A stretch of 32,241 nucleotides of DNA from Thermoplasmatota archaeon (lineage in GTDB: Archaea; Thermoplasmatota; Thermoplasmata; Thermoplasmatales; Thermoplasmataceae): contig JAMDDH010000026.1 of assembly GCA_023488885.1 (NCBI GenBank), positions 1 through 32,241 on the forward strand. The letters run 5' to 3'. The position numbers and the translations under genes were made by a program. The notes under the pieces were generated by a model. That model was not told where the DNA came from. It worked only from the letters and a program-made list of their open reading frames with translations, and did no database searches. Below, in pieces: positions 16,569-24,849 of this stretch. The first letter of the stretch is position 1; every line of letters starts with the position of its first letter.

Positions 16569-17813
16569 TTATTTTGTATCTGCGATCGCACTCACTGATT
16601 TTCTGACGGCCTCCAGGGTATCAGTATACTCTTCTTTTCCGTGGGCGAAACTGACGAAACATGCCTCGAACTGAGATTTAGGAACAAATATGCCGTTTTT
16701 TAGCATTTCCAGGAAGAACCTGAAGAAAAGTCCGGAATCAGACCCAGCCGCTGTGGCATAATTGACTACAGGTTCATGGTTGAAGAATATCGTGAACATT
16801 GTACCTGCCTGATTCACTGTCACATTGATTCCCTCATCATCCATGATTTTGGCTATTTCCTTACTCAGGCGCTCTGCGTAATCTGTCGGTTTCTTATAAT
16901 CCATTTTTTTCAATCGTGTGAGTGTGGCGATGCCGGAGATCATTGCAAGCGGGTTTCCAGAGAACGTTCCCTGCTGGTAAAGCTTTCCGCGGGGAGCAAC
17001 ATTTTTCATGATTTCTTCCCTGCCTCCGAATAGGCCAATGGGTAAGCCACCTCCTATGATCTTGCCCATTGTGGTCAGGTCAGGTTTGATTCCCACCATG
17101 TCCTGATATCCTTTATATCCGAATCTGAAGGCTGTGATAACTTCGTCGAATATCAGGAGAGATCCAGATTCTGAAGTAAGTTTCCTGGAAACTCTCAGAA
17201 ATTCCGGATCAGGTTTGACAACTCCGATGTTTCCCATGACCGGCTCAAGGATCAGTGCTGCTATTTTCTTGCCATATCTGTGAAAAGTGTCGCTGAGAGC
17301 TTCTACACCGTTGAATGGCACTTCGATGGTAATATTCTGATCAGTGTTCCTGGCACGGTTGTATGGAATAGAGTCGAGGGCATAATCGTGGGACCCATGA
17401 AAACCCCCCTCAATTTTTACAATCAAGTTCCTTCCAGTGAAATGCCTGGCAAGCCGGATAGCATGCATAGTGGCCTCAGTTCCTGAATTAGTAAATCTCA
17501 TCATTTCAACCGAAGGCACAGCTTCACGGATGATCTTCGCAAGCCTCACTTCTGACTCCCCTGGAGCTCCAAATGAAAATCCTTTATCGGCCTGTTCCTG
17601 TACGGCTTTGACAACATCATGGTCACCATGACCCAGGATCATTGGCCCGAAGCCAAGGCAGTAATCTATGTACCTGCCGTTATCAACATCAAAGATTCTG
17701 GACCCTTTTCCCTCTTTAATAAATCTCGGAAAAGGATCATAGTATCTGACCGGTGAATTTACTCCGCCCGGGAATAGTTTTGAAGCTTCTTCAAACAGTT
17801 TTTCGGAAAGCAT
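16569..17813 (-). CDS. hemL: Glutamate-1-semialdehyde 2,1-aminomutase
   Basis: PLP enzyme that converts glutamate-1-semialdehyde to 5-aminolevulinate. The start SEKLFEEASKLFPGGVNSPVR is diagnostic. NSGTEATMHAIRLAR and GGFHGSHDY follow, then FDEVITAFRFG (D223, E224). K251 in TMGKIIGGGLPIG is the PLP Schiff-base lysine. The 414 aa length is normal. It is convergent with hemA with 1 nt between the stops, so the two pathway genes are transcribed separately and their transcripts probably overlap as antisense. The 55-nt gap to guaA holds both divergent promoters. Confidence 0.96.
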   Translation of the reverse strand: MLSEKLFEEASKLFPGGVNSPVRYYDPFPRFIKEGKGSRIFDVDNGRYIDYCLGFGPMILGHGDHDVVKAVQEQADKGFSFGAPGESEVRLAKIIREAVPSVEMMRFTNSGTEATMHAIRLARHFTGRNLIVKIEGGFHGSHDYALDSIPYNRARNTDQNITIEVPFNGVEALSDTFHRYGKKIAALILEPVMGNIGVVKPDPEFLRVSRKLTSESGSLLIFDEVITAFRFGYKGYQDMVGIKPDLTTMGKIIGGGLPIGLFGGREEIMKNVAPRGKLYQQGTFSGNPLAMISGIATLTRLKKMDYKKPTDYAERLSKEIAKIMDDEGINVTVNQAGTMFTIFFNHEPVVNYATAAGSDSGLFFRFFLEMLKNGIFVPKSQFEACFVSFAHGKEEYTDTLEAVRKSVSAIADTK

Positions 17814-17868
17814 TAACAGATAATTGCGATTAATCTAATAATCCCGACACAATTAACCATAGTCATCA

Positions 17869-18807
17869 ATGGTTAACGCGGAAAGCTTTGTCAGGGAAGC
17901 CAAGGAGGAGATACAGAACAGTCTCAAAGGCAGGGGGATCCTTGCCTGTTCCGGTGGTCAGGACAGCACGCTGCTTGCAGTCCTGTCAGGCATGTCTGCC
18001 GGGGACAGAATACTCACTGTATTCGTAGACACCGGGCTCCTGAGGAAAGGTGAAACACGGAGAGTTGAGGAAATTTTCAGGAAATATTCCATAAATTACC
18101 GCATTATAGATGCGTCTGAAAGATTTCTTAATGCTCTGGCTGGGATTACCGACCCTGAACAGAAAAGAAAAACAATCGGCAGGACCTTTATTGAAGTATT
18201 TGAAGAGGTTGCAAAAGACTATGGTGCAGACACCCTTCTGCAGGGTACCATTGCCCCTGACTGGATTGAAAGCGGAGGTTCAGTGAGAGACGTTATCAAA
18301 AGCCATCACAATGTAGGCGGTCTTCCAGAGAAAATGAACCTCAAGATTCTGGAGCCTTTGAGGGATCTATACAAAGATGAAATAAGGGTTATATCGGAAT
18401 TCCTGGGACTTCCAAACGACATACAGCCCTTCCCCGGGCCAGGACTGGCCGTAAGGATTATTGGGGAAATAACGAAGGAGAAAATCAATCTTCTAAGGGA
18501 AGTAACCGATATTGTGGAAAGGAATGTAAAAACAGAATACCCGGAAAGGCAAAACGGTCCCTGGCAGTTTTTTGCAGTTCTTCTTCCAGTTAAATCTACT
18601 GGAATTCATGGCGACATGAGGTCGTATGGCCTAACTGTGGCTGTGAGGATGATAGATACCACGGACGGGATGAGCGGAACGTTTACGAAACCTTCCTGGG
18701 AGTTTCTGGAAAATCTCTCAACGGAGATCACGAACGAGATCAGGGATGTCAATAGGGTTGTATACGACATAACCAACAAGCCTCCCGCAACTATTGAATG
18801 GGAATAA
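17869..18807 (+). CDS. guaA: GMP synthase, ATP-pyrophosphatase (catalytic) subunit
   Basis: Aminates XMP to GMP using ammonia from a separate glutaminase subunit, as in archaea with split GMP synthase. The PP-loop SGGQDS is at 28-33. [25 protein letters not shown] and [11 protein letters not shown] are family blocks, and the C-terminal dimerisation/XMP region ends in [16 protein letters not shown]. The 312 aa length matches the stand-alone subunit; no class I glutaminase domain is fused or adjacent. rpsB starts 67 nt later with its own TATA-like box. Confidence 0.95.
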   Translation: MVNAESFVREAKEEIQNSLKGRGILACSGGQDSTLLAVLSGMSAGDRILTVFVDTGLLRKGETRRVEEIFRKYSINYRIIDASERFLNALAGITDPEQKRKTIGRTFIEVFEEVAKDYGADTLLQGTIAPDWIESGGSVRDVIKSHHNVGGLPEKMNLKILEPLRDLYKDEIRVISEFLGLPNDIQPFPGPGLAVRIIGEITKEKINLLREVTDIVERNVKTEYPERQNGPWQFFAVLLPVKSTGIHGDMRSYGLTVAVRMIDTTDGMSGTFTKPSWEFLENLSTEITNEIRDVNRVVYDITNKPPATIEWE

Positions 18808-18825
18808 TGAACGGGAGTTAGGTAA

Positions 18826-18836
18826 TTTAAATATAC
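18826..18836 (+). promoter_or_regulatory. TATA-like box of rpsB
   Basis: TTTAAATATAC lies 39-49 nt upstream of the rpsB ATG. The same 11 bases occur upstream of tbp (24101-24111). It implies a leader of about 20 nt carrying the AAGGGA ribosome-binding site. Confidence 0.5.
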
Positions 18837-18874
18837 GGTCTAGCCATGGGGATAAGAACCATCAAAGGGATATC

Positions 18875-19477
18875 ATGACAGAAGAGGAACTTTTGCTTTC
18901 AGAGGAAGAATACCAGAAATCCGGTGTGCATATCGGCACACAGGTAAAATCAAGAGACATGCAGGAGTACATATTCAGGATCAGAAATGACGGCCTGTAC
19001 ATCCTGGACATCAAAAAGACAAACCGGATGCTGATTATAGCAGGAAAAATGCTTTCCAGATTCAAACCGTCGGAAATACTCGTTGTTGCACAGAGACAGT
19101 ACGCCTTCAAACCGGTTACGAAATTCTCTGAAGTAGTTGGCGCTACCTCCATAGTTGGAAGATTCATTCCTGGGACCCTGACCAACCCGCAACTGGAAAG
19201 TTACAGGGAAGCAAAGGTCATAGTTGTAACTGATCCTCTTGCAGACACCCAGGTAATGAAGGAGGCCAAAATGGTCGGCGTTCCGATCATAGCGCTCTGT
19301 GATGCAAATAATAAGACTGACTATGTTGACATAGTCATTCCTACAAACAACAAGGGAAGAAGATCTCTGGCTGTAATATACTGGCTACTCGCAAGGGAAG
19401 CACTGAAGAACAGGGGAACCATACATTCAACCTCGGAATTCAAGTATACTATAGACGACTTCGAATCACAGATCTAA
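18875..19477 (+). CDS. rpsB: 30S ribosomal protein S2
   Basis: Small-subunit protein S2 (uS2), 200 aa. Typical archaeal blocks are SGVHIGTQVKSRDM near the N-terminus, GLYILDIKKTN, GRFIPGTLTNPQL, VTDPLADTQVMKEA and ALCDANNKTDYVDIVIPTNNKG. ATG 18875 was chosen over the in-frame ATG at 18794, because the latter overlaps guaA and adds a 27-residue polar segment unlike S2. AAGGGA about 5 nt upstream is a good ribosome-binding site. Its last 4 nt overlap the end of the convergent endA gene. Confidence 0.95.
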   Translation: MTEEELLLSEEEYQKSGVHIGTQVKSRDMQEYIFRIRNDGLYILDIKKTNRMLIIAGKMLSRFKPSEILVVAQRQYAFKPVTKFSEVVGATSIVGRFIPGTLTNPQLESYREAKVIVVTDPLADTQVMKEAKMVGVPIIALCDANNKTDYVDIVIPTNNKGRRSLAVIYWLLAREALKNRGTIHSTSEFKYTIDDFESQI

Positions 19478-20421
19478 AAGTCTGCATTGAAAGGGTCTCT
19501 GACTCTTTTTAATTTTATATATTCGAGCTTGTCACCAGTTTTCCCGGCGAATATCATTTCTTTCCTTACGCCTTGGGCCACTCTGATGCCACGGCTGATT
19601 TTATACCACTCCTCAGGTCCGTCCAGGACGTGGACGAGAAAATCGGCATGTTCCTCTATTGTCCTGGAATATATCCTGAAGTTGGAACCATACTTGAATC
19701 CGGTTTTAACAATAAATTTTCTTGAAATGAGATCATCATACACTTCCTGGACAATATTCTGATCCGTTTTTTTATCCGGACCGCTTTCTGAGAGAATTGC
19801 CGCCTCGTACTGGTTCAGGAATTTCACTCCGCCAATATAGTTCCCGAACCATTCCGGAACCTCCGAAGTATCAACAATCGATGTACTGAAAAGATTTCTT
19901 ACTGCCTTTCCTCTGGTAATCATGAAGTCATTTTCACCGGTCTCATTCCATGGTTCCGATATGAATACAGTAACGTCATTGTCGTCGTCAAGAGCGGCAT
20001 ATATGCAACTTCCGTTGTTGAACATAACGGAAAAATCCATTTTATGGTCTTCCCTTATGACCCTGACAGGACCTCTGAAATCCTCTCTCGGCGTTCTTCT
20101 GTAATAGAGAGATGGACCTTCCAATTTGACATAGAGTCCGTGAGATTTCAGGATTTCATATACTATGAACTCATCAAGAAAGCTCTCATCACTGCCAAGT
20201 CTTTCGAGGAGAACTCCTGCATTGTTCAGCGAGGTATTTTCCGGTATAATTTTCCCTTTTGTATAGAGGAGCATACACTCAAAAGGGTTCAGGTAAAGAA
20301 CTCCGGCACCAATCCTTCCAAGCTTGTATTTGTTAATTATGAAAGATGGGCTCTTTTCATAAGCGATTGTGAAAACAATATCTGAACATATGGCTCTATG
20401 TACCGCTTTGTTTTTTTGCAT
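19474..20421 (-). CDS. endA: tRNA-splicing endonuclease, two-repeat archaeal type
   Basis: Cuts introns out of pre-tRNA at bulge-helix-bulge sites. The 315 aa length fits the duplicated, homodimer-forming type. The C-terminal catalytic repeat has FKYGSNFRIYSR with Y251, EEHADFLVHVL with H258 and QGVRKEMIFA with K287, the complete Tyr/His/Lys triad. The N-terminal repeat contains the related segment ILKSHGLYVKLEGPSLYYRR but lacks the triad, as expected for the structural half. ATG 20421 lies inside the end of the upstream GTPase gene (26-nt overlap), suggesting translational coupling. Confidence 0.9.
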   Translation of the reverse strand: MQKNKAVHRAICSDIVFTIAYEKSPSFIINKYKLGRIGAGVLYLNPFECMLLYTKGKIIPENTSLNNAGVLLERLGSDESFLDEFIVYEILKSHGLYVKLEGPSLYYRRTPREDFRGPVRVIREDHKMDFSVMFNNGSCIYAALDDDNDVTVFISEPWNETGENDFMITRGKAVRNLFSTSIVDTSEVPEWFGNYIGGVKFLNQYEAAILSESGPDKKTDQNIVQEVYDDLISRKFIVKTGFKYGSNFRIYSRTIEEHADFLVHVLDGPEEWYKISRGIRVAQGVRKEMIFAGKTGDKLEYIKLKRVRDPFNADF

Positions 20422-20932
20422 AAAATCTCTCTAATATGACGTTAAGTACATGATCCATCAGTTTCGGGACTCCTTCTCCTCCCCTCGCAGATACCATGAA
20501 ATAGTCAACCTTGAGCTTCCTGGTGCTCTTGTCAAAATCCTCTGTCCATAGTTCAGCCTCGTATCTGAGGTCGGTTTTTGTTCCTACCAGTACCACCGGG
20601 GGTTTTTTCTCAAAATTCTTGGCATACCTTATGGCATCCTCAGCGTAGAGGAGGCTGTCGCGTGCCATTATGTCAGCAACGACAATGATCAGGCTAGATC
20701 CAGGAAGAAGTCTCTCAGCTTCTGCGTCGTCACCTATTTCCTGGAGGAGCAGATCAGCTATTACCTTGCTTCCGCCACGTTCCATGGTTACCCTTTTTCT
20801 GGAAAGTAGTTTTGCGTGACCGTTGGTGCCATCTGTTCCATAGACTATTCTAGAAATCAGTGAACTCTTCCCGGAGCCTTTCATTCCGGCTACACTGATT
20901 TTCCATGTGACACGATCAACGACCATCGGCAT
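20396..20932 (-). CDS. Ras-like small GTPase with degenerate switch II motif
   Basis: 178 aa single-domain P-loop GTPase. G1 is GMKGSGKSS (16-24) and G4 is GTKTDL (117-122), the TKxD variant of NKxD. G5 is VSARG (147-151). The G3 motif DxxG is not intact: the matching position reads LLQEIGDD (62-69), and the catalytic Gln of Ras is absent. It may bind GTP with slow or regulated hydrolysis. It heads a two-gene unit with endA; a functional link is not established. ATG 20932 is used, with a second ATG two codons in. Confidence 0.8.
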   Translation of the reverse strand: MPMVVDRVTWKISVAGMKGSGKSSLISRIVYGTDGTNGHAKLLSRKRVTMERGGSKVIADLLLQEIGDDAEAERLLPGSSLIIVVADIMARDSLLYAEDAIRYAKNFEKKPPVVLVGTKTDLRYEAELWTEDFDKSTRKLKVDYFMVSARGGEGVPKLMDHVLNVILERFYAKKQSGT

Positions 20933-21346
20933 TTGATTAGTAGCATTTTCTTATAGTTTTTGGCTCATCGACTTCGTTCGTAATTTGGTGCTTTGACGCT
21001 TTGATCACTTTTTCAACGAAATTCGAAAAAGGATTCCGGAGGAAAAAAATTTACACGATGTTTGTTGGATGCGGTGTTTGAGCCTATACCGGAGTGAATG
21101 CATGGGTAGAGATGAAAAGAATGCACAAATTGAAAAAACAACCCTGTTTTTCTGGATATTCCCTATTTTCCATAGGCCTGTAAGGAAGTTACCACGCAAT
21201 TAAACAGTTTGAGAATCCGGAAAGCCTGAAAAATGTCTAAACTATGGAGACGATAAAACAGTCAGTACAACTTCGGTGGAAATTCATTAAAACTCATACT
21301 GTTGCTTAGTTTTATTAGGTTCGCAACAATGTAAAGATCGGTATCC
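20933..21346. other. 414-nt gap between divergent GTPase and aminotransferase genes
   Basis: It holds the promoters of both flanking genes, including TTTTATTAG about 30 nt before the aminotransferase ATG. It also holds one possible 33-codon ORF (21102-21203). No tRNA, long repeat or strong hairpin is visible. Minus-strand frames here lack protein-like character. Confidence 0.6.
21102..21203 (+). CDS. Possible 33-aa small protein
   Basis: ATG 21102 is preceded by GGAGTGA at 4-nt spacing, close to an archaeal ribosome-binding site. The product has a charged N-terminus (MGRDEKNAQIEK), an aromatic hydrophobic patch (TTLFFWIFPIFH) and a basic tail (RPVRKLPRN). It could be a membrane-associated micropeptide or a chance ORF. 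The evidence is only the ribosome-binding site and composition. Confidence 0.25.
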   Translation: MGRDEKNAQIEKTTLFFWIFPIFHRPVRKLPRN

Positions 21347-22561
21347 ATGGATTTTAGGTTTTCAGATTCATTAAGAAACATGAAACCGTCTGAAATACGC
21401 GAACTTTTGAAATATGCTTCAACCAAAGGTTTCATATCCTTTGGCGGAGGGATGCCCAATCCCGCTTCCTTTCCTATGGAAGACCTCAGGAAAATTATGG
21501 AAGATGTTCTTTCAGATTATGGCAGCCTGGCATTGCAGTATGGAAACACGGTAGGCCTGAATGATCTGCGGACGGAAATAAAACGGCTTGTAAAGGAAAC
21601 GGAAAATATTTCTTCATCCGAGAGTGAGATAATCGTTACGTCCGGATCGCAGCAGGGGCTTTATGAACTTGCAAAGATTTTCGTCAATCCGGGAGACACT
21701 GTAATAACGGAAGAACCAACCTACATCGGGGCCATATCAGCCTTTGACGCCAATCTTGCCGAGATGCACTCCATACCAATAGACGACAATGGCATAAAAA
21801 CAGACCTCGTTGAGGCTGAAGTTAAGAAACTTATTTCCCAGAACAAGAAACCCAAGTTCATCTACATCATCCCCACATTCCAGAATCCGACAGGAATAAC
21901 GCTGAGCCTGGAAAGAAGGAAACATCTGGTCGAAATATCCTCCAGATACGAAATACCGCTTGTCGAGGACAATCCGTACGGTGAACTGAGGTATTCCGGC
22001 AAAAAAATTGCCTCACTGCGATCTCTGGACCCCTCAGGTCAGGTTATTTACATGGGGACATTTTCAAAAGTCATGTGTCCCGGACTGAGAATGGGATACA
22101 CCATAGGTCCTGAAGATTTCATTGCGAAGGCGAACTTGCTGAAACAGGCACTTGATCTCTCGTCAAGCACATTTTCACAGTACGTTGCATGGCTCTATCT
22201 CAAGAGGGACATAATTAAAAAACAGATACCAAAGACCATAGAATTGTACAGAAAGAAAAGGGATACTATGTTGACTGCCCTGGAACAGCATTTCCCTGAA
22301 GGATCCACATGGTCAAAACCTGACGGCGGCATGTTCCTCTGGGCAAGCGTAGACAAGAAAATCAACACAACGGATATGCTGAAGGACGCAGTCAGGGAAG
22401 GAGTGGCTTATGTGAGTGGAAACGCCTTCTCCCCGGCAAGGGTGCAGGGAAACAGCATGCGACTCAACTTCACTTTCTCAGGAGAAAATGAAATTTTGAC
22501 GGGAATAGAAAGGCTGGCCGGACTGATTGAGAAGAAACTGACAGTATCCCCGCCATCCTAA
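21347..22561 (+). CDS. PLP-dependent aminotransferase class I (LysN/2-aminoadipate type)
   Basis: Fold-type I transaminase, 404 aa. It has ISFGGGMPNPASFP near the N-terminus, EEPTYIGAISAFD, N180 in PTFQNPTG, D208 in VEDNPYGELRY and K241 in GTFSKVMCPGLRMGY as the PLP lysine. The GGGMPNP start and overall pattern match the archaeal and Thermus LysN / aromatic aminotransferase group. Substrate candidates are 2-aminoadipate, branched-chain or aromatic amino acids, and sequence alone does not decide. coaD starts 33 nt downstream on the same strand. Confidence 0.9.
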   Translation: MDFRFSDSLRNMKPSEIRELLKYASTKGFISFGGGMPNPASFPMEDLRKIMEDVLSDYGSLALQYGNTVGLNDLRTEIKRLVKETENISSSESEIIVTSGSQQGLYELAKIFVNPGDTVITEEPTYIGAISAFDANLAEMHSIPIDDNGIKTDLVEAEVKKLISQNKKPKFIYIIPTFQNPTGITLSLERRKHLVEISSRYEIPLVEDNPYGELRYSGKKIASLRSLDPSGQVIYMGTFSKVMCPGLRMGYTIGPEDFIAKANLLKQALDLSSSTFSQYVAWLYLKRDIIKKQIPKTIELYRKKRDTMLTALEQHFPEGSTWSKPDGGMFLWASVDKKINTTDMLKDAVREGVAYVSGNAFSPARVQGNSMRLNFTFSGENEILTGIERLAGLIEKKLTVSPPS

Positions 22562-22594
22562 ACTTTTTTCATTTCCCTGATATGTGGAATACAG

Positions 22595-23578
22595 ATGATT
22601 ACAGTTCTCGGCGGGACATTTGCAAAGTTGCATTCCGGGCACAAATTGATGATCAGGGCAGCTTTCGACACAGGAAATACTGTTATTCTGGGTCTTACCA
22701 CAGACGACTATCTCAAAAATAACAAAACCTACTCGGAACTGACCTACTCCAAAAGAAAAAAGGCACTGGAAAACTACATGTCCCAACTTGGAGGCAAATT
22801 CGAGATACTTCCACTGGGCACAAAAACAGGGAATACCGAGACTGAACCCGAATACGAAGCCATAGTTGTTTCAAAAGAGACCAGATACAGGGCAGAGACA
22901 ATAAACGCAAAGAGAACTCAGGCTGGATTGAAACCTCTCAGAATAATAGAGGTTCCAATAGTTCTTGCAGAAGACCTTTTTCCAATAAGTTCCACAAGAA
23001 TCATTGAAGGTGAGATCAGGCCGGGTGGTTCCAGAATTTTGCCTGTAAGGGTTGGAATTTCAACTGAGAACGACCTGAAACGGAACTCACTTTCGCGGTT
23101 CCTTGGAGTCATAATGAAAAATTTCACTGTAGAGATCAATCCGGACTATAGCCTGGACTCGGATCAGCCGTTCGGTGAGGACACGCATGCATTTGCACTC
23201 AAGAGGGCAATGGAGGCTCTGAAGGACAGAGATTACGGTGTAGGTATAGAATCCGGCCTATGGAGGGAACCTGTTTCAGCCAGATACCTGGAAACACACG
23301 TATGTGTTGTCATAGATCGTTTTTCCAGGGTCACGAAGGGTACCAGCAGCGGCTTTGAGCTCCCGGAACAAATCGTTGAACTAATGAAACGGGGATACAA
23401 TGAATCAAAGGCATTCGAGATAATGCATGGTATTGCGGATGTAGGGAAAATCGGTGGAGTGGTCAATGAAATATCTTCAGGGCTTGTCAAGCGCAAAGAC
23501 CTGATTTATGAATCAGTCAGGAACGCCTTTATACCGAGAATCGGGGCACGATATTTCGGCCTGGATTCAAAACATTAA
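22595..23578 (+). CDS. coaD: Phosphopantetheine adenylyltransferase fused to YjjX-like NTP phosphatase
   Basis: Bifunctional 327 aa protein. Residues 1-148 form the archaeal PPAT (nucleotidyltransferase fold), which makes dephospho-CoA. It has GGTFAKLHSGH (6-16) with the HxxH-type ATP site and ISSTRI (131-136). From about 150 (PVRVGISTENDLKR) the C-terminal half is an inosine/xanthosine triphosphatase of the YjjX/DUF84 family. Its motifs are FGEDTHAFALKRAMEAL, VGIESGLWREP and the SSGFELPEQIVELM block; this enzyme removes damaged NTPs. I recall the same fusion in Thermoplasma and Picrophilus, which supports the taxonomic placement. MIP18 follows after 59 nt. Confidence 0.92.
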   Translation: MITVLGGTFAKLHSGHKLMIRAAFDTGNTVILGLTTDDYLKNNKTYSELTYSKRKKALENYMSQLGGKFEILPLGTKTGNTETEPEYEAIVVSKETRYRAETINAKRTQAGLKPLRIIEVPIVLAEDLFPISSTRIIEGEIRPGGSRILPVRVGISTENDLKRNSLSRFLGVIMKNFTVEINPDYSLDSDQPFGEDTHAFALKRAMEALKDRDYGVGIESGLWREPVSARYLETHVCVVIDRFSRVTKGTSSGFELPEQIVELMKRGYNESKAFEIMHGIADVGKIGGVVNEISSGLVKRKDLIYESVRNAFIPRIGARYFGLDSKH

Positions 23579-23637
23579 TCCAGAGATTTCTGTCAAAACG
23601 GTTAAGTATCCGGCCATAATAGTTACTTCGTGAGGAA

Positions 23638-23937
23638 ATGGTAGCCAAGGAAGAGATCATGGAACAGTTGAAACAGGTATCTGATCCGGAAATCGGAATG
23701 GATATTGTAAACCTTGGACTTGTTTACGATGTGGAGATCAACGGAGATAGGGTTTACATTCGCATGACAATGACCGCCCCTACATGTCCCGTAACTCCAT
23801 GGATTCTCTCTGAGGCTCAGAGGGTGGTGGAGAATCTTGAAGGAGTTGAGGCGGCTGACGTTGAGCTGGTCTGGGATCCTCCATGGAACCCAACTATGAT
23901 GACAGATGAGGCAAAGGAAGCCCTCAACATGGGATAG
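23638..23937 (+). CDS. MIP18/DUF59-family iron-sulfur assembly protein
   Basis: 99 aa protein of the SufT/PaaD/MIP18 group, which helps mature or target Fe-S clusters. Family marks are SDPEIGMDIVNLGLVYDVEI and the Cys-containing TMTAPTCPVTPW, plus VELVWDPPWNPTMMTDEA near the end. ATG 23638 is preceded by GTGAGG as a possible ribosome-binding site, and GTTAAGTA lies 30-37 nt upstream. This organism's ABCE1 and radical-SAM MqnC/MqnE are plausible client proteins, by inference. Confidence 0.9.
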   Translation: MVAKEEIMEQLKQVSDPEIGMDIVNLGLVYDVEINGDRVYIRMTMTAPTCPVTPWILSEAQRVVENLEGVEAADVELVWDPPWNPTMMTDEAKEALNMG

Positions 23938-24100
23938 TTTAATCCAGTACTTCATAACAGTTCACGATCCCCGTCGCAAGCTCCGTTTAGCTGAGGAGTG
24001 GTTGACACAGTAACGGCTGAGATTTTCTACTTTCCATTACACAAATTTCAGGTTCATAGCCTAGAAAACACCATTATTGCATCCTTCATGCTAAGGCACA

Positions 24101-24111
24101 TTTAAATATAC
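24101..24111 (+). promoter_or_regulatory. TATA-like box of tbp
   Basis: TTTAAATATAC lies 31-41 nt upstream of the tbp ATG and is identical to the box upstream of rpsB. This is the promoter element that TBP itself would recognise. Confidence 0.55.
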
Positions 24112-24141
24112 TTCATATATAGAGTGAGCTAAGGGTTATCC

Positions 24142-24696
24142 ATGAGCGAGAGAGAAAAGATCACCATAGAAAATATTGTAGCTTCAACCTCACTTGCAGA
24201 GCATCTTGACTTGAGTAGAATCGCACTTGCTCTAGACGGCTCAGAATATGAGCCAGAACAGTTCCCGGGTTTAATTTACAGGCTTCACGATCCAAAAACC
24301 GCAGTTCTGATATTCAGAAGTGGAAAAGTCAACTGTACAGGTGCTAAGAATCTCGCCAATGTCAGGCTGACTATCGAAACAATAATTCAGAAACTTAAGA
24401 AAGCTGGCATAGAGGTTTATGACACTCCAGATATAGTTGTGCAGAACATCGTAGCTGTTTATGACCTGGAAGCTAAGCTCAACCTGACAGACATTGCCAT
24501 GTCCTTAGGCCTTGAAAATGTGGAATACGAGCCGGAGCAGTTCCCCGGTCTGGTGTACAGAGTTGAGGAACCGAAGGTTGTTCTTCTGCTGTTCGGATCT
24601 GGAAAGGTTGTTTGTACAGGTGCAAAGGAAGAGAGTGAAATTGAGCAGGCAGTGATCAAGGTCAAGAAAGAACTCCAGAAAGTCGGGCTTATCTAA
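24142..24696 (+). CDS. tbp: TATA-box-binding protein
   Basis: General transcription factor of 184 aa made of two direct repeats of the TBP fold. The repeats are easy to see: EYEPEQFPGLIYR in the first and EYEPEQFPGLVYR in the second, each followed by a strand and then SGKV(N/V)CTGAK. The N-terminus ENIVAST is also repeated as QNIVAVY. There is no acidic C-terminal tail. It is separated by 153 nt from the convergent truD end, one of the two loose convergent junctions in the window. Confidence 0.97.
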   Translation: MSEREKITIENIVASTSLAEHLDLSRIALALDGSEYEPEQFPGLIYRLHDPKTAVLIFRSGKVNCTGAKNLANVRLTIETIIQKLKKAGIEVYDTPDIVVQNIVAVYDLEAKLNLTDIAMSLGLENVEYEPEQFPGLVYRVEEPKVVLLLFGSGKVVCTGAKEESEIEQAVIKVKKELQKVGLI

Positions 24697-24790
24697 ACAA
24701 TCTTGACACACGGTAATAGTTAGGAATTACTGCATTTTTTCAATTACGCACTTATTTATTACAATTTTTAGCGTTACTGCCTTTTCATAG

Positions 24791-24849
24791 AGTTGTTTAC
24801 CAGCTCGGAATTATCAACTTATCCTGATTATGCGGGATGGTAAACAGCA
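24791..24849. terminator. Inverted repeat between tbp and truD
   Basis: TGTTTACCA (24794-24802) and TGGTAAACA (24838-24846) are exact reverse complements, and further pairs flank them after one wobble position. The repeat ends directly at the truD stop codon. It may form a 3'-end hairpin for truD or a bidirectional barrier; T-rich stretches near 24730 may end tbp. Confidence 0.4.

Noticed and set aside
18794-18874. Longer rpsB starting at ATG 18794
   Set aside because: It overlaps the guaA end, adds a polar 27-residue segment unlike S2, and the TATA-like box and AAGGGA site support ATG 18875.
23938-24141. Possible tRNA or small RNA between MIP18 and tbp (GGTTCATAGCC resembles a T-arm)
   Set aside because: The T-loop consensus fails at positions 57-58, and no acceptor or anticodon stems can be built around it.
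24241-24600. Repeat inside tbp
   Set aside because: The similarity is the normal internal duplication of the TBP fold, not a DNA repeat element.
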